DNA of 11,672 nucleotides from assembly GCA_029256035.1 (NCBI GenBank), contig JAQSYR010000193.1, forward strand, positions 1-11,672, written 5' to 3'. This stretch comes from Anaerocolumna sp. GTDB lineage: Bacteria > Bacillota > Clostridia > Lachnospirales > Lachnospiraceae. Made by a program: the position numbers and the translations under genes. This document shows positions 1 through 6,857 of the stretch, piece after piece. Position 1 is the stretch's first letter. Each line of letters begins with the position of its first letter. The notes below the pieces were generated by a model that saw only the letters and a list, made by a program, of their open reading frames with translations, was not told the origin of the DNA and did not search any database.

Positions 1-1128
1 AGAAATTCACACAAAGCAGTATATAATGCCATATATTTAAATGAGCTTAAACCGGTCTACTTGTATCCACAAAAAGATTTGGAGTTTGGAATCAATTGTG
101 GATTAAATCCTTCTGCCATAGAAGAACTGTTGATAGAACATCCAGACATTAAACTGGTTATCATTACTTCCCCCACTTATGAGGGTGTTATAACAGATAT
201 TTCAGCAATATCAGCCATTGCCCATAAAAAAGGAGTTCCCTTATTAGTTGATGAAGCCCATGGAGCCCATTTGGGTTTTCATCAGGAATTTCCCCAAAAC
301 TCGATTAAGTGTGGTGCGGATATAGTAATCCACAGTTTGCATAAGACCCTTCCTTCCTTTACCCAAACTGGACTAATTCATGTAAATGGTAATTTAGTAG
401 ATTATGATAAGGTAAAATGGTGCCTGTCCATTTATCAAAGCAGCAGCCCTTCTTATCTGTTAATGTCAAGTATTGAAAAGTGTATTACCTTAATGGAGGA
501 TAAAGGGGAAGAATTATTTGAAACTTATAGAAATAATTTAAAAGAATTTTATAATAGAATGGAACAATTAAAGAAAATTAAGATATTAAATCCATTTAAT
601 AATAAATTCTTCGGAGTTGATCCTTCTAAAGTCACTATTTCTGTTAAGGGTACCAATATTACGGGAGTGCAACTATATGAACTTTTGTTAGAACAATATA
701 AAATCCAGATGGAATTGGTTTCGGTGGATTATGTACTTGGAATGACCAGTATCTGTGATACAATAGAAGGTTTTTACAGGCTTGGTGATGCATTACTTCA
801 TATCGATGACAGAATAGAGTTTCAAAATAAGGAAGGGAATAAAGGTATTATATCAAAGGAAGAAGGTACTTATCTCCAACCCAAGGTAGTGATGAGCTCC
901 TATGAATCACTGCATAGCCCAATAGAAAAAGTGTTATTTTCAGAAAGTAATAACAGAATATCTGTGGAATATATTTATCTTTATCCGCCGGGCATTCCTC
1001 TTGTGGTACCAGGAGAGAGAATCAGCCAGCAATTGATTTATCAGATCAAAAAGTATCAGGAGGTTGGGCTAAATGTTCTGGGTACTGAGGATACAGAAGT
1101 TAACTACATAAAAGTAGTAAGGAATTAA
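1..1128 (+). CDS. Orn/Lys/Arg decarboxylase family protein (YaaO/SpeA-like), 5' end cut off by window
   Basis: Fold-type I PLP enzyme of the Orn/Lys/Arg decarboxylase family, which makes polyamine precursors (cadaverine, putrescine or agmatine); the substrate cannot be read from the sequence. The frame is open from base 1 and begins RNSHKAVYNAIYLNELKPVY, the family's substrate/PLP region, so the true start lies upstream and the TTG at 61 is not a start. Visible motifs are TSPTYEGV, the PLP-contacting DEAHGAH (Asp codon at 250) and the Schiff-base lysine in HSLHKTLPSFTQTG (Lys codon at 343). The C-terminal domain looks complete (DYVLGMTSICDT, then YPPGIPLVVPGE). About 375 residues are present of a usual ~480. 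The kinase gene follows after 38 nt, probably in one transcript. B. subtilis has a homologue, yaaO, at the same place. Family assignment is firm; activity is inferred. Confidence 0.93.
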   Translation, partial: RNSHKAVYNAIYLNELKPVYLYPQKDLEFGINCGLNPSAIEELLIEHPDIKLVIITSPTYEGVITDISAISAIAHKKGVPLLVDEAHGAHLGFHQEFPQNSIKCGADIVIHSLHKTLPSFTQTGLIHVNGNLVDYDKVKWCLSIYQSSSPSYLLMSSIEKCITLMEDKGEELFETYRNNLKEFYNRMEQLKKIKILNPFNNKFFGVDPSKVTISVKGTNITGVQLYELLLEQYKIQMELVSVDYVLGMTSICDTIEGFYRLGDALLHIDDRIEFQNKEGNKGIISKEEGTYLQPKVVMSSYESLHSPIEKVLFSESNNRISVEYIYLYPPGIPLVVPGERISQQLIYQIKKYQEVGLNVLGTEDTEVNYIKVVRN

Positions 1129-1166
1129 AACCATAAATCCTTGCTATAAGAAAGGAAATTTCAGGC

Positions 1167-1757
1167 ATGTCTAAAATATTTATTGTAATGGGGAAAAGTG
1201 CTACAGGAAAAGACACCATATTTAAGCAACTAATAAATAATCAGCAACTGCAGCTAAAATCTGTAATTGGATATACCACACGTCCCATACGAAAAGGGGA
1301 AACCAATGGGGTAGAATATTTCTTTGTAAATGAAGATAAATTAAAAGAATGGATTTCATTAAATAAAGTAATCGAACACAGAGCTTATCAAACCATGCAT
1401 GGTATTTGGAACTACTTTACTTTAGATGATGGGCAGATTGACTTAAACCAATCAAATTATTTGTTTATTGCTACTCCCCAGGCATATGAACAGATTAGAG
1501 ATTACTTTGGGGAAGATAAAGTAATACCTATCTATATTGAAGCAGAGGATGCAACTCGTTTGGAGCGGGCGCTAAAGCGGGAAAAGAAACAGGATAATCC
1601 AAAGTATGCAGAGCTTTGCCGAAGATACTTAGCAGATGAACAGGATTTTTCAGAAGAGAACTTAATTAAATTAAAAATATGGAAAAGATACTTTAATGAA
1701 AACATGGAAGAATGTTTAAATGAAATTGTAACAGATATAAAAGAAATGCTAAATTAA
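1167..1757 (+). CDS. Guanylate kinase-like P-loop nucleotide kinase in the tmk position
   Basis: A 196-residue P-loop kinase of the guanylate kinase superfamily. The P-loop is GKSATGKDT (residues 9-17), unlike the usual Gmk GPSGVGKGT. The GMP-binding-type segment YTTRPIRKGETNGVEYFF (36-53) is well kept, including the TTRP arginine and the GE..GV.YF core. The next conserved Gmk region, usually an E...YG.YYGT stretch, is divergent here (EHRAYQTMHGIWNYFT, 70-85). The C-terminal part, with RLERALKRE and then RRYLADEQDF, resembles the LID/CORE. Start ATG 1167 has AAAGGAA at 1151-1157. In B. subtilis this slot, between yaaO and yaaR, holds thymidylate kinase (tmk); this protein has Gmk rather than Tmk motifs. 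It may be a second Gmk, a kinase with another substrate, or a nucleotide-binding regulator. The fold is certain; the substrate is not. Confidence 0.85.
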   Translation: MSKIFIVMGKSATGKDTIFKQLINNQQLQLKSVIGYTTRPIRKGETNGVEYFFVNEDKLKEWISLNKVIEHRAYQTMHGIWNYFTLDDGQIDLNQSNYLFIATPQAYEQIRDYFGEDKVIPIYIEAEDATRLERALKREKKQDNPKYAELCRRYLADEQDFSEENLIKLKIWKRYFNENMEECLNEIVTDIKEMLN

Positions 1758-1784
1758 ATTTTTCTATATATTATGGGATTAATA

Positions 1785-1793
1785 TGTTATAAT
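1785..1793 (+). promoter_or_regulatory. Extended -10 promoter candidate for yaaR-holB-ricT
   Basis: TGTTATAAT is a perfect extended -10 (TG-N-TATAAT). No good -35 is seen about 17 bp upstream (A/T-rich), which extended -10 promoters tolerate. Transcription would begin near 1800 and give a leader of about 89 nt to the yaaR ATG. A weaker alternative is TTGACC at 1831-1836 with TAGCTA at 1855-1860 (18-bp spacer). This would let yaaR and the genes downstream be expressed apart from the decarboxylase and kinase. Confidence 0.5.
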
Positions 1794-1876
1794 CATGAAA
1801 AGAGGGCAATATTTCATAAAATTTGAATTATTGACCTGTTTATTGTATAGCAAATAGCTACTATGCAATTAATTAT

Positions 1877-1883
1877 GAGGTGA
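1877..1883 (+). promoter_or_regulatory. Ribosome binding site that sets the yaaR start
   Basis: GAGGTGA stands 5 nt before the ATG at 1889. The in-frame GTG at 1880 lies inside this site, so the longer reading from 1880 is rejected. Confidence 0.8.
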
Positions 1884-1888
1884 CTTGT

Positions 1889-2329
1889 ATGGATATTAAG
1901 GTAAATCAAACCAATCCGGTAACAAATATATTGCCCAAAGCCCAAGTGCCAGAAACCGATGGTTCTTTTAAATTTACATTAATTAGTAATATTGAAGAAC
2001 AGGAACTTAAGGCAAGGCTTAACCTGTTAATGGAAGATATTACTCAGCATGGTAAAAAACTAGGCAAGCATATGGATGTGAGAGATATGAAAAAGTATCG
2101 ACGTCTCATTCAGGAATTTATGAATGAAATTGTAAGTCATTCCCATAAGTTTTCCAGAGAGAATTTCTTAGACCGAAGAGGCAGACACAGGGTATACGGA
2201 ATGATTAAGTTAATTGATCAAAACCTGGATGAATTAGCAGCAGAACTCATTAAGGATGAAAAAGATCATATTGCAATATTAAATAAAATAGATGAGATCA
2301 GAGGGATTCTGTTGGATATATTTGCGTAA
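1889..2329 (+). CDS. yaaR: YaaR family protein (DUF327)
   Basis: A soluble, charged, helix-rich protein of 146 residues, the same length as B. subtilis YaaR. Recognised from the family pattern in its second half: RDMKKYRRLIQEFMNEIV, then HSHKFSRENFLDRRGRHRVYGMI, then LIDQNLDELAAELI, with the C-terminus ending in an EIRGILLDIFA-type helix. The first ~30 residues are polar and probably disordered. No signal peptide, membrane segment or catalytic motif is visible. Its molecular function is not established; the fixed neighbourhood next to holB and ricT is the main clue. It lies 19 nt upstream of holB and is very likely co-transcribed with it. Confidence 0.9.
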   Translation: MDIKVNQTNPVTNILPKAQVPETDGSFKFTLISNIEEQELKARLNLLMEDITQHGKKLGKHMDVRDMKKYRRLIQEFMNEIVSHSHKFSRENFLDRRGRHRVYGMIKLIDQNLDELAAELIKDEKDHIAILNKIDEIRGILLDIFA

Positions 2330-2334
2330 TTAAA

Positions 2335-2342
2335 GTGAGGTG
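2335..2342 (+). promoter_or_regulatory. Ribosome binding site that sets the holB start
   Basis: GTGAGGTG stands 6 nt before the ATG at 2349. The in-frame GTG at 2340 is part of this site, so holB is read from 2349. Confidence 0.75.
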
Positions 2343-2348
2343 CAGCGG

Positions 2349-3188
2349 ATGTTAGACTTTAATCATATTGTTGGACATGAACAGATTATAATACATTTGA
2401 AAAGTGCAATTGGATTGAACAAAATATCCCATGCCTATATCCTTGCAGGAGAGGATGGCGCTGGAAAAAACATGCTGGCAGATGCATTTGCCATGACAAT
2501 GCAGTGTGAAGAAGTACAGCAGAAAGAAGACAGAGAACCAGATAAAATCAATGCGTGTGGCGAATGTAAGTCCTGCCATCAGGCGGCAAGTAATAATCAT
2601 CCTGATATTATTAGGGTTACCCACGAAAAGGCAAGTGTTGGCATTGATGATATTAGAATCCAGGTTAATAATGATATCCAGATTAAACCTTATAGTAGTC
2701 CATATAAAATTTACATTATAGATGAAGCAGAAAAGTTAACGGAACAGGCCCAAAATGCTTTACTTAAAACTATAGAGGAGCCACCGGGGTATGGAGTCAT
2801 CCTCTTATTGACCAATAATTTAAATGCTTTATTGCCGACCATTATATCAAGATGTGTTGTATTAAAATTACAGGCAGTTGATAAAATGAAAATAAAAGAA
2901 TTTCTTATGAAACAACATCAGGTGCCGGATTATCAAGCCGAACTTAGTACTGTTTTTGCACAGGGCAATGTTGGCAGGGCTATTCAGTATGCATCTTCAG
3001 AAAGTTTTGGAGAGATAAAAAACCAAGTCCTTCATTTATTAAAATATATTGACGACATGGAACTGTACGAAATAATAGATGCATTAAAAAGAATTGCTGA
3101 GAATAAAACAGCCAAGGTACGTTTAAGCGCCAATGTTAATTTTGAAATTACCATGGAGCTTATGCTACTTACTATAAAGGAGAATTAG
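2349..3188 (+). CDS. holB: DNA polymerase III delta' subunit, shortened in the C-terminal collar domain
   Basis: Clamp-loader subunit that helps load the sliding clamp at replication forks. Seen in the 279-residue product: the VGHEQII...L opening, a degenerate P-loop GEDGAGKN (34-41) whose final S/T is Asn, as expected for non-hydrolysing delta', four zinc-site cysteines (C53, C70, C73, C76), Walker-B-like IIDEAEKL (123-130), NALLKTIEEPP (136-146) and the sensor-1 SRC motif (167-169). Domains I and II look intact. Family members are usually about 320-330 residues. Here the text passes from ALKRIAENK directly to TAKVRLSANVNFEITMELML, a typical family C-terminus, so roughly 40-60 residues of the collar (clamp-loader oligomerisation) seem absent around residue 253 (near 3105-3112), with the frame kept. 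ricT follows after 1 nt. Identity is firm; the gap is inferred from family length. Confidence 0.93.
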   Translation: MLDFNHIVGHEQIIIHLKSAIGLNKISHAYILAGEDGAGKNMLADAFAMTMQCEEVQQKEDREPDKINACGECKSCHQAASNNHPDIIRVTHEKASVGIDDIRIQVNNDIQIKPYSSPYKIYIIDEAEKLTEQAQNALLKTIEEPPGYGVILLLTNNLNALLPTIISRCVVLKLQAVDKMKIKEFLMKQHQVPDYQAELSTVFAQGNVGRAIQYASSESFGEIKNQVLHLLKYIDDMELYEIIDALKRIAENKTAKVRLSANVNFEITMELMLLTIKEN

Positions 3189-3189
3189 A

Positions 3190-4098
3190 ATGATAAATAT
3201 TATTGGAGTGAGATTTCGCAAAGCAGGTAAAATCTATTTCTTTGACCCTGCAGGATATGAAATAGCCCAGGGAGATAATGTAATTGTTGAGACCGCGCGA
3301 GGTGTGGAATACGGACATGTAGTAATTGGTCCGAGAGACATAGAAGATGACAAAGTGATTCAACCGTTAAAACCGGTAATACGTACTGCTACACCAGATG
3401 ATGATGAAATTGAAGCAAAAAATAAAGTAAAAGAAAAAGATGCCTATGCCATTTGTTTGGAAAAGATACAAAAACATGGATTAGAAATGAAGTTAATTGA
3501 TTCTGAATATACCTTTGATAATAATAAAGTATTATTTTACTTTACCGCAGATGGAAGAATTGATTTTAGGGAATTAGTAAAAGATTTGGCAGCTGTATTT
3601 AAGACACGTATTGAATTAAGACAAATTGGAGTAAGGGATGAAACTAAAATCGTTGGAGGCATTGGTATCTGTGGAAGACCCCTTTGCTGCCATACTCACT
3701 TATCTGAGTTTGCGCCGGTTTCTATTAAGATGGCCAAAGAACAAAACCTTTCCCTGAACCCAACAAAAATATCCGGTGTTTGTGGCAGATTAATGTGCTG
3801 CTTGAAAAATGAAGAAGAGGCTTATGAGGAGTTAAACAGCAAGTTGCCTAATGTTGGAGATTATGTAACCACTCATGACGGTTTAAAGGGTGAAGTACAA
3901 AGTGTAAGTGTATTAAAACAAATGGTCAAAGTAGTTGTATGCCTTGAAAATGATGAAAAGGAAGCTAGAGATTACAAAGTGGATCAGCTTAACTTTAAGC
4001 CAAAGAAGAGAAAAGAAAAACTTACAATTGATGAAGAATTAAGGGCATTGGAATTATTAGAGCAAAAAGAATCCAGATCCCATCTGGATACAGACTAG
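3190..4098 (+). CDS. ricT: RicT/YaaT, PSP1-domain iron-sulfur protein
   Basis: PSP1-domain protein of 302 residues, the counterpart of B. subtilis RicT (YaaT, ~275 aa). There it joins RicA and RicF in a complex carrying [4Fe-4S] clusters that assists RNase Y-dependent mRNA processing and affects sporulation and competence. Seen: the N-terminal IIGVRFRKAGKIYFFDP, the RGVEYGHVV core, RIELRQIGVRDE, and two cysteine groups, GGIGICGRPLCC (C161, C166, C167) and GVCGRLMCC (C198, C203, C204), matching the cluster-binding cysteines of the family. The C-terminal ~35 residues are a charged tail rich in K and E. Start ATG 3190 has AAAGGAG at 3176-3182, inside the end of holB, which suggests translational coupling. 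No ricA or ricF is visible in the window. Confidence 0.93.
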   Translation: MINIIGVRFRKAGKIYFFDPAGYEIAQGDNVIVETARGVEYGHVVIGPRDIEDDKVIQPLKPVIRTATPDDDEIEAKNKVKEKDAYAICLEKIQKHGLEMKLIDSEYTFDNNKVLFYFTADGRIDFRELVKDLAAVFKTRIELRQIGVRDETKIVGGIGICGRPLCCHTHLSEFAPVSIKMAKEQNLSLNPTKISGVCGRLMCCLKNEEEAYEELNSKLPNVGDYVTTHDGLKGEVQSVSVLKQMVKVVVCLENDEKEARDYKVDQLNFKPKKRKEKLTIDEELRALELLEQKESRSHLDTD

Positions 4099-4124
4099 AT
4101 GCAAGATAGAAGTGAGGTATAGCT

Positions 4125-4868
4125 GTGAATATGGAAGATTTTCTTCTCCCAGGAGAACGAATTGATGAATTGCAGCGGAATCAATATAAAATAATCCAAA
4201 GTAAAAATAAATTTTGTTTTGGTATGGATGCTGTTCTCTTATCCGGCTTTGCCAAAGTAAAAGCAGAGGAAATTGTATTAGACTTAGGAACGGGAACCGG
4301 TATTATTCCAATCCTGTTAGAAGCTAAAACAGAAGGAAAGCATTTTACCGGTTTAGAAATACAATCAGAAAGCGTAGACATGGCGCGAAGAAGTGTTCTG
4401 TTGAATCATTTAGAACACAAAATAGACATGGTAGAAGGAGATATTAAGGAGGCTTCCCGCATCTTTGGCGCGGCCTCCTTTGATGTCGTTACCAGCAATC
4501 CACCCTATATGACAGGGAACCATGGCCTTACCAATCCGGACATGCCAAAAGCCATTGCCCGCCATGAAGTTTTATGCAGCCTTGATGATGTTATTCGTGA
4601 AGGTGCCAAAGTTTTAAAACCAGGAGGGCGATTCTATCTGGTGCACCGGCCATTTCGCCTGGTAGAAATTTTTAATACCCTGACAAAATATAAACTAGAA
4701 CCAAAACGGATGAAAATGGTACATCCATTTTTAGAGAAAGAACCTAATATGGTATTAATTGAATGCCAGAAGGGTGGAAGGTCAAGAATTACAATTGAGG
4801 CTCCTTTAATTGTTTATAAGGAACCTAATGTGTATACTGATGAAATTTATGAAATATATGGATACTAG
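4125..4868 (+). CDS. trmN6: tRNA1(Val) (adenine-37-N6)-methyltransferase family protein (YabB/TrmN6)
   Basis: SAM-dependent class I methyltransferase, 247 residues. Motif I is VLDLGTGTGIIP (51-62), an acidic motif II residue lies in GLEIQ, and SNPPYM (124-129) is the N6-adenine methyltransferase signature in which NPPY grips the flipped base. The N-terminal GERIDELQRNQYKIIQ and FGMDAVLLSGF match the YabB/YfiC family, which methylates A37 of tRNA1(Val) in E. coli; the tRNA target here is inferred. The GTG at 4125 is preferred because GTGAGGT (4112-4118) is 6 nt upstream; the ATG at 4131 would be 12 nt away. B. subtilis yabB stands at the same place, although yabA, which lies between yaaT and yabB there, is missing here. 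Confidence 0.9.
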   Translation: MNMEDFLLPGERIDELQRNQYKIIQSKNKFCFGMDAVLLSGFAKVKAEEIVLDLGTGTGIIPILLEAKTEGKHFTGLEIQSESVDMARRSVLLNHLEHKIDMVEGDIKEASRIFGAASFDVVTSNPPYMTGNHGLTNPDMPKAIARHEVLCSLDDVIREGAKVLKPGGRFYLVHRPFRLVEIFNTLTKYKLEPKRMKMVHPFLEKEPNMVLIECQKGGRSRITIEAPLIVYKEPNVYTDEIYEIYGY

Positions 4869-4905
4869 TCGTATGACTTAAAAAGCAAGCAATCGTATCA
4901 TACGA
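4869..4905 (+). repeat. Inverted repeat and 13-nt palindrome between trmN6 and rsmI
   Basis: TCGTATGA (4869-4876) is the exact inverse of TCATACGA (4898-4905), with 21 nt between. The right copy is also half of a near-perfect palindrome, TCGTATCATACGA (4893-4905, one central base). The first copy starts immediately after the trmN6 stop. A transcript could fold either way. There is no T-tract after it, so it is not an intrinsic terminator. It may be an operator, an RNA processing or stability hairpin, or a small dispersed repeat. Confidence 0.6.
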
Positions 4906-4939
4906 GATCTATTTTCGGATCGGAAAAGGAATGAAATAA

Positions 4940-5785
4940 ATGACAGGAACACTTTATTTATGCGCTACACCCATTGGTAATCTTGAAGATATCACATTTC
5001 GAGTAATTCGTATCTTAAAGGAAGTAAATTTAATTGCTGCAGAAGATACCAGACATAGTATCAAGCTTTTAAATCATTTTGAAATTACAACTCCTATGAC
5101 CAGCTATCATGAATTTAATAAAATTGAAAAAGGTCGTTATTTAATTGAACAGTTAAATCAGGGGCTTAATATAGCACTTATTACAGACGCAGGAACCCCA
5201 GGTATATCTGACCCAGGGGAAGAACTGGTTAAGATGGCATATGAGGCTGGAATTAATGTTACGTCCCTTCCTGGTCCTGTAGCCTGTATTACCGGGCTTA
5301 CCTTATCTGGCTTGTCAACCAGACGATTTGCTTTTGAGGCCTTTTTACCGTCAGATAAAAAACAACGAATGCAGGTTGTTAATGAGCTTTCTAATGAAAC
5401 CAGAACCATTATTCTTTATGAAGCACCTCACAGACTGCTAAAAACTCTAAAGGAACTATATGACGTTTTAGGAGATAGAAAAGTAACCATTGTAAGAGAG
5501 CTAACAAAGAAGCATGAAGATACTTTAAGAACTTCTGTAAAAGAAGCAATTTCCTATTATGAAGCGAAGGAACCAAAGGGTGAATTTGTATTAGTAATAG
5601 AAGGGCGTTCTTTTTTAGAGATTCAAAAAGAGGACCAGGAACAATGGAAAAAATTATCCCTTGAGGAACATATGAATTTATATGTTTCCAAAGGTTTAAA
5701 CAAAAAAGAAGCCATGAAAGCAGTTGCGAATGACCGAGGGGTACCCAAAAGAGAGATTTATCAATTACTCTTAGAGAAAGAATAA
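4940..5785 (+). CDS. rsmI: 16S rRNA (cytidine-1402-2'-O)-methyltransferase
   Basis: Tetrapyrrole-methylase-fold enzyme that puts the 2'-O-methyl on C1402 in the decoding centre of 16S rRNA. Full length at 281 residues. Family motifs in order: LYLCATPIGNLEDIT (5-19), IAAEDTRHSIKLLNHFEI (32-49), SYHEFN (55-60), ALITDAGTPGISDPGEEL (79-96), LPGPVACITGLTLSGL (110-125), ILYEAPHRLL (158-167), ELTKKHED, then GEFVLVIEG. The C-terminal ~60 residues, ending VPKREIYQLLLEKE, match the small helical extension of RsmI. Start ATG 4940 has AAAAGGA at 4924-4930. Its last 15 bp overlap the end of the convergent abrB gene, as yabC and abrB also converge in B. subtilis. The GIY-YIG gene yazA found upstream in B. 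subtilis is absent. Confidence 0.96.
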   Translation: MTGTLYLCATPIGNLEDITFRVIRILKEVNLIAAEDTRHSIKLLNHFEITTPMTSYHEFNKIEKGRYLIEQLNQGLNIALITDAGTPGISDPGEELVKMAYEAGINVTSLPGPVACITGLTLSGLSTRRFAFEAFLPSDKKQRMQVVNELSNETRTIILYEAPHRLLKTLKELYDVLGDRKVTIVRELTKKHEDTLRTSVKEAISYYEAKEPKGEFVLVIEGRSFLEIQKEDQEQWKKLSLEEHMNLYVSKGLNKKEAMKAVANDRGVPKREIYQLLLEKE

Positions 5786-6001
5786 ATCTTTAGAAATCTT
5801 TTTGCCGTGATAGTCAATAAGATTATCCTTAGTTCCACTAAAAATGTCGGTAGGTTCATATTTTTGTAAGATGATTCTGTCTTCATCGACAAAAATTTCA
5901 AGAGGATCTCTCTCGCCTACTCCTAATGTTCTTCTTAGCTCGATTGGAAGTGTGATTCTTCCTAATTCGTCTAACTTTCTTACTATTCCTGTGCTTTTCA
6001 T
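5771..6001 (-). CDS. abrB: AbrB-type transition-state regulator, short form
   Basis: DNA-binding regulator of the AbrB/SpoVT (MazE-like swapped-hairpin) family, 76 residues. The N-terminal domain MKSTGIVRKLDELGRITLPI followed by ELRRTLGVGERDPLEIFVDE is close to B. subtilis AbrB, including the DNA-contacting arginines of RK, GR and ELRR. AbrB represses stationary-phase and sporulation genes in Bacillus; target genes here are unknown. The tail (from about residue 50) differs from the 94-residue Bacillus protein. Relatives I recall from Clostridia carry two Cys-x2-Cys pairs there, whereas this tail (IFSG ... ISKDLFFL) has no cysteine. The ATG at 6001 is chosen over the upstream in-frame start at 6025 because AGGAGG (6011-6016) lies 9 nt before it. 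It is convergent with and overlaps rsmI. Confidence 0.9.
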   Translation of the reverse strand: MKSTGIVRKLDELGRITLPIELRRTLGVGERDPLEIFVDEDRIILQKYEPTDIFSGTKDNLIDYHGKKISKDLFFL

Positions 6002-6029
6002 ATGTTTGTACCTCCTATAATACAATTAT

Positions 6030-6058
6030 AAAATATCACAGAAAAAAACGAAAGTCAA
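6030..6058 (-). promoter_or_regulatory. Sigma-A promoter for abrB
   Basis: Reading the minus strand: TTGACT (-35, 6053-6058), 17-bp spacer, TATTTT (-10, 6030-6035), with TG one base before the -10 (extended -10). Start of transcription would be near 6023, giving a leader of about 22 nt that carries the AGGAGG ribosome site. Confidence 0.7.
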
Positions 6059-6157
6059 TAAATAATTTATAAATTATGGAAATATAATAGAATATTTTTG
6101 ATATAAATGTAAATAAAATAATTTTGAGGGAATGGAAGTAAAAAATAGAATAATAAT

Positions 6158-6185
6158 TCATATTTACAAAATTTTTACGTATACA
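6158..6185 (+). promoter_or_regulatory. Sigma-E-like (mother-cell sporulation) promoter for spmA-spmB
   Basis: TCATATT (6158-6164) matches the sigma-E -35 element. After a 15-bp gap, TATACA (6180-6185) matches the -10 consensus CATACA at five of six positions. The predicted start, around 6192, leaves a leader of about 65 nt before spmA. spmA and spmB belong to the sigma-E regulon in B. subtilis, so motif and gene content agree. No convincing sigma-A pair was seen close to spmA. The motif is short, so a chance match in AT-rich DNA is possible. Confidence 0.55.
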
Positions 6186-6247
6186 CAAAAATGATTTGAG
6201 TAATTTATTTTATCCTTTTAGAATATAGTAAGTATTAAGATATAAAA

Positions 6248-6252
6248 AAGGA
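6248..6252 (+). promoter_or_regulatory. Ribosome binding site that sets the spmA start
   Basis: AAGGA stands 7 nt before the ATG at 6260. The ATG at 6254 is only 1 nt away, too close to be used, so the first two codons of the longer reading are dropped. Confidence 0.65.
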
Positions 6253-6259
6253 AATGCTT

Positions 6260-6844
6260 ATGCTTAACTATTTATGGGGGTTTATGATTATTATCGGAAT
6301 TGTGGTAGGCGTTCTTAATGGCAACATCGGGGAGATAAGCACGGCCTCTATTAATTCCGCAAAAGAAGCAGTATCTTTATGTATTACTATGCTTGGTGTT
6401 ATGTCTCTATGGACCGGTATTATGCAGGTAGCCAAAAGTGCAGGTATTACTGATGCATTTACCAAGATCTTAAGACCTTTACTTCGGTTATTATTTCCGA
6501 ATCTGCCCAAAGATCATATCGTAAATGAATACATAGCTTCGAATATGATTGCAAATATTCTGGGGCTGGGATGGGCAGCAACACCCATGGGATTAAAAGC
6601 TATGAATGAGTTAAAAAAGTTAAATCCTCATGGTGATACAGCAAGTTGCGACATGTGCACATTTCTCATCATCAATATTTCTTCCCTTCAATTAATTCCT
6701 GTTAACATTATTGCATACCGAAGCCAGTATGGTTCCGTGAGTCCAACGGAAATATTAGGAGCTGCCTTGGTTTCAACAACCATATCAACATTTGCTGGGA
6801 TTATGTTTTCAATGGTCGCAAGAAGGTTAAGTAAAATTAATTAA
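6260..6844 (+). CDS. spmA: Spore maturation protein A
   Basis: Integral membrane protein of 194 residues with the nucleoside-recognition (Gate) fold, the family size in B. subtilis being ~196. With SpmB it is needed for full dehydration of the spore core and heat resistance; the transported molecule, if any, is unknown. Seen: an N-terminal hydrophobic helix (residues 4-20, LNGNIG after it), a second around 38-55, the conserved stretch ASNMIANILGLGWAATPMGL (93-112), the FLIINISSLQLIPVNIIAYR helix and a last helix near 165-188. spmB follows after 13 nt, so the two genes form one unit. In B. subtilis the pair sits with dacB; here it is next to abrB instead. Confidence 0.95.
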   Translation: MLNYLWGFMIIIGIVVGVLNGNIGEISTASINSAKEAVSLCITMLGVMSLWTGIMQVAKSAGITDAFTKILRPLLRLLFPNLPKDHIVNEYIASNMIANILGLGWAATPMGLKAMNELKKLNPHGDTASCDMCTFLIINISSLQLIPVNIIAYRSQYGSVSPTEILGAALVSTTISTFAGIMFSMVARRLSKIN

Positions 6845-6857
6845 TGGAGGGATAAAG

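Noticed and set aside
61..63. TTG as the start of the decarboxylase gene
   Set aside because: The frame is open and reads typical family sequence from base 1, and no ribosome site precedes 61.
1800..1888. Riboswitch or T-box in the yaaR leader
   Set aside because: The leader is about 89 nt and AT-rich, with no stable stem, T-box sequence or terminator/antiterminator pair visible.
2352..2624. Minus-strand ORF inside holB, and similar antisense ORFs at 3172, 4181, 5158, 6268, 6908, 7461 and 11259
   Set aside because: All lie opposite strongly conserved genes, have no ribosome sites and show no family resemblance.
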